NCBI RefSeq assembly: GCF_024721315.2
Contig: NZ_JANFAK020000026.1
Location: 1-64,000, forward strand
Length of the DNA: 64,000 nucleotides
Direction: 5' to 3'
Origin: Streptomyces sp. Isolate_45
GTDB taxonomy: Bacteria > Actinomycetota > Actinomycetes > Streptomycetales > Streptomycetaceae
A program made the position numbers and the translations under genes. Positions within the stretch are counted from its first letter, which is position 1. The number at the start of each line of letters is the position of its first letter. The notes below the pieces were generated by a model, which saw nothing but the letters and a program-made list of their open reading frames with translations, made no database searches and was not told the DNA's origin. Of this stretch, positions 62,366 to 64,000 are shown piece after piece.

Positions 62366-62867
62366 AGCCTTGGACCCTATCGGGCTTCCCGCACCACGCC
62401 GTTCGCGGGGGCAGCACCTCCATTCGGGAATTTATCGATCATGGGAGGATGCGCCATGCCCGCCCCGGACCGCCTGAAGCAGGTCAACGCCTGCTCGACG
62501 GCCTGGATCACGTCCTGCCCCCGCCGCGCGTGCGCGCGCAGCTGCGCCTCGCGGCCGGCTTGACGTAGAAGGACATCGCGGACGCCTTGGGCGTGAAGCG
62601 AGTCGCAGTGGCGTACGAGCCCCTGAGGCAGGTCGCGGACCGTGCGGTGGCAGCGGGGTGAGGCGTGACGGGGCAGGACCCCGACGTTGGGCCCTGTACA
62701 GTCCGCGGCTCGGATCCCTCAACGGCCGCTGGATGCCGATTGGGGCATGCGGTGGGGGCTCCACACCCGCCACGCGTCGTCCGGTGCCGGGAATCGTGGG
62801 TCAATGTCCGTCTGTGCCGATCGGATCCGCCATGGCGCCCAGGCCTCTGGCGGCGTCGCGGCGCCGC
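62366..62867. other. Decayed region after the HAD promoter
   Basis: The promoter of the HAD operon should be at the left. Around 62570-62660 a plus-strand stretch reads KDIADALGVKRVAVAYEPLR, which is a helix-turn-helix remnant without a start. Nothing else is recognised. Confidence 0.4.
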
Positions 62868-63164
62868 TCACACCCCGCCACTGCGCCAGTCGGTGTTCAG
62901 GGGAACTCCAGTTCGTATGGATTGGATGACCGCGTCGTGCAGGGCCCGACTCGCGTCCTCATTGGGGCAGGGAACGGGGCTTCCGGCGAGCGCGAGCCAG
63001 TCGGACGCTCCGCTGTACTGCACTGTGATGTACGCCAGGTGGTCGATCTCGGTCCAGGTGGTGTGGACATCGAGTTCACCGGTCAGTACGGGGCCCCGAT
63101 CGTCGGTCGGCGCCCCCTGCCGTCCGGTGAAAATCCCGCGCGTGGTCCACGATGCCCAGCTCAT
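62868..63164 (-). CDS. Hypothetical protein
   Basis: This 98-residue frame has plausible amino-acid composition with GELDVHTTWTEIDHLAYITV and SGASDWLALAGSPVPCPNED segments, suggesting a small beta-sheet protein. It has no strong ribosome site and no family that I recognise. Its neighbours on either side are non-coding. Confidence 0.45.
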   Translation of the reverse strand: MSWASWTTRGIFTGRQGAPTDDRGPVLTGELDVHTTWTEIDHLAYITVQYSGASDWLALAGSPVPCPNEDASRALHDAVIQSIRTGVPLNTDWRSGGV

Positions 63165-63799
63165 CAGGCCTCCCTGGGACAGGACGTCGTCATCCTGTCA
63201 GTGTGAACGCCCCCTCCCTTGCGCGCTTCCTCAGGCGTCCCCCGTCCGCCCGGGCCTGGGCGGTGTGCGGCAGCACGCGGTCGGCCGACGCGGACCTCGG
63301 CTCGGCGGGGCAGTACTGCCACGGACCAGACGTCCGGCTTCCGTGAAAGACACTGCTTGTGTCACGTCGGGCCCTGGTCGGGCAGCGTGTTCGGCCGATC
63401 GCGCGGGCCTGTTCCTGGGAAATCCGGGGGAGGGACCGCCCTGCCGGCCGTGGGCTCGGCTTGTGCGGCATCGGAGAGGGCTTCCGCAGCGGCTTCGGCC
63501 GCCTTCGCCGCATCGTTCGCCGCCTGGACGGCCAGGTCGTCGGAGGATGTGGTGGTCTTCCTCGCGATCACCTTCCCGCTGCCCAAGAAGGGCCGCCCCG
63601 ACGAGCAGCACGGTCTCACCGCCGAGCCCACCACCGGCTTCGACGCGAAGCAGCAACTCACCGTGTGAAACACAGCTGGGGAGAGCGCCCATGCAGGCGG
63701 TCTCCCCAGCGCCGACGTGGGCCGGCCGGGCAAGCTGAACGACTGGACGCCAGGGGGAAACCCCTTGGCAAAGGCCGCTGTTGGATCACGGGACAGCCA
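63165..63799. other. Low-information region
   Basis: Two weak candidates overlap on opposite strands: a plus-strand frame ending VVVFLAITFPLPKKGRPDEQ and a minus-strand Ala-rich stretch (TTTSSDDLAVQAANDAAKAA). Neither has a good start, and I call no gene. Confidence 0.35.
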
Positions 63800-64000
63800 T
63801 CAGGGTGTCGGCTTCTGGGTTGACGCCGGTGTCTTGTCGTTGGCCCCTTCTGGGTTTTGGCCCAGTGTGATGTACCAGCGGCCGTCTATCCGGGTGAGAA
63901 CGATCCGCTCCTCGCCCGCGGACCCATCTGCTGCCGTGGTGACCAGCAGTGCCGACGCTACGTCGGGCCCGAAGTCGTGCTGGACCTCCACGTTCTGGAG
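63800..64000 (-). CDS. C-terminal part of an unknown protein (runs off the window)
   Basis: About 67 codons are visible, ending in a Thr/Pro-rich tail (DKTPASTQKPTP). The part before it, SALLVTTAADGSAGEERIVL and TRIDGRWYITLGQNPEG, looks like the last strands of an NTF2- or SnoaL-like domain, often found in secreted or membrane-anchored actinobacterial proteins. No start lies in the window. Confidence 0.55.
   Translation of the reverse strand, partial: LQNVEVQHDFGPDVASALLVTTAADGSAGEERIVLTRIDGRWYITLGQNPEGANDKTPASTQKPTP

Noticed and set aside
1..64000. Insertion sequences or transposase genes
   Set aside because: No intact transposase, integrase or terminal inverted repeats were recognised; the few remnants are too short to call.

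Overview
The window is very GC-rich actinomycete DNA and the codon use, GTG/TTG starts, strong GGAGG sites and gene families all point to Streptomyces or a close relative. Two complete ParA/ParB partition loci with different palindromic sites, a RepL-like replication initiator next to a low-GC repeat region, a VapBC-type pair, many truncated or frameshifted genes and the absence of core housekeeping blocks suggest a large (probably linear) plasmid or a chromosome arm. This is inference: no telomere and no conjugation genes are visible.

Region by region. 1-20.4 kb is a mosaic of small resistance, efflux and regulator units: a TmrB-like kinase, a MacB/FtsX-type ABC exporter, GNAT and VOC (glyoxalase-fold) proteins with an AraC regulator, a TetR/DUF1772 divergent pair, a HelR-like RNA polymerase-recycling ATPase, a tRNA-like element, a TetR/MMPL divergent pair and a Uma2-type protein. 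20.8-23.7 kb is partition locus 1 (parA1-parB1 with five exact copies of a 19-bp palindrome). 24-29 kb carries the replication candidate: a non-coding stretch with large hairpins and AT-rich repeats followed by a RepL-like gene and a second winged-helix gene. 29-40 kb contains decayed genes, a SigE-type sigma factor with a membrane partner, a small ABC exporter, transketolase behind a broken transaldolase, a toxin-antitoxin pair, and a YheO-like regulator with a PLP-dependent enzyme. 40.2-42.4 kb is a P-loop/TPR signalling-type gene with an apparent frameshift.

42.7-55.4 kb is the highlight: a compact, all-plus-strand RiPP gene cluster. It encodes a full-length LanB dehydratase, an ocin-ThiF-like leader-binding protein, a 48-residue precursor peptide (core region rich in Cys and Ser, CGSLSSCCSCSRTPELSA), a YcaO cyclodehydratase, a double-domain SagB-type azoline dehydrogenase and a tricorn-like S41 peptidase. 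Together they would bind the leader, cyclise Cys/Ser to azolines, oxidise these to azoles, dehydrate remaining Ser, and perhaps cut the leader. No LanC, pyridine synthase or transporter is seen, so the product looks like a linear, dehydroamino-acid-containing azole peptide or a new thiazole/lanthipeptide hybrid.

55.7-57.8 kb is partition locus 2 on the minus strand, with three exact copies of an 18-bp palindrome, two of them inside parB2. Its ParA has the ATPase motifs in a rearranged order (Walker A' before Walker A). 58.5-64 kb has an HTH-kinase/kinase operon facing a dehydrogenase/HAD-phosphatase operon, then poorly coding DNA and the end of a protein that runs off the window.
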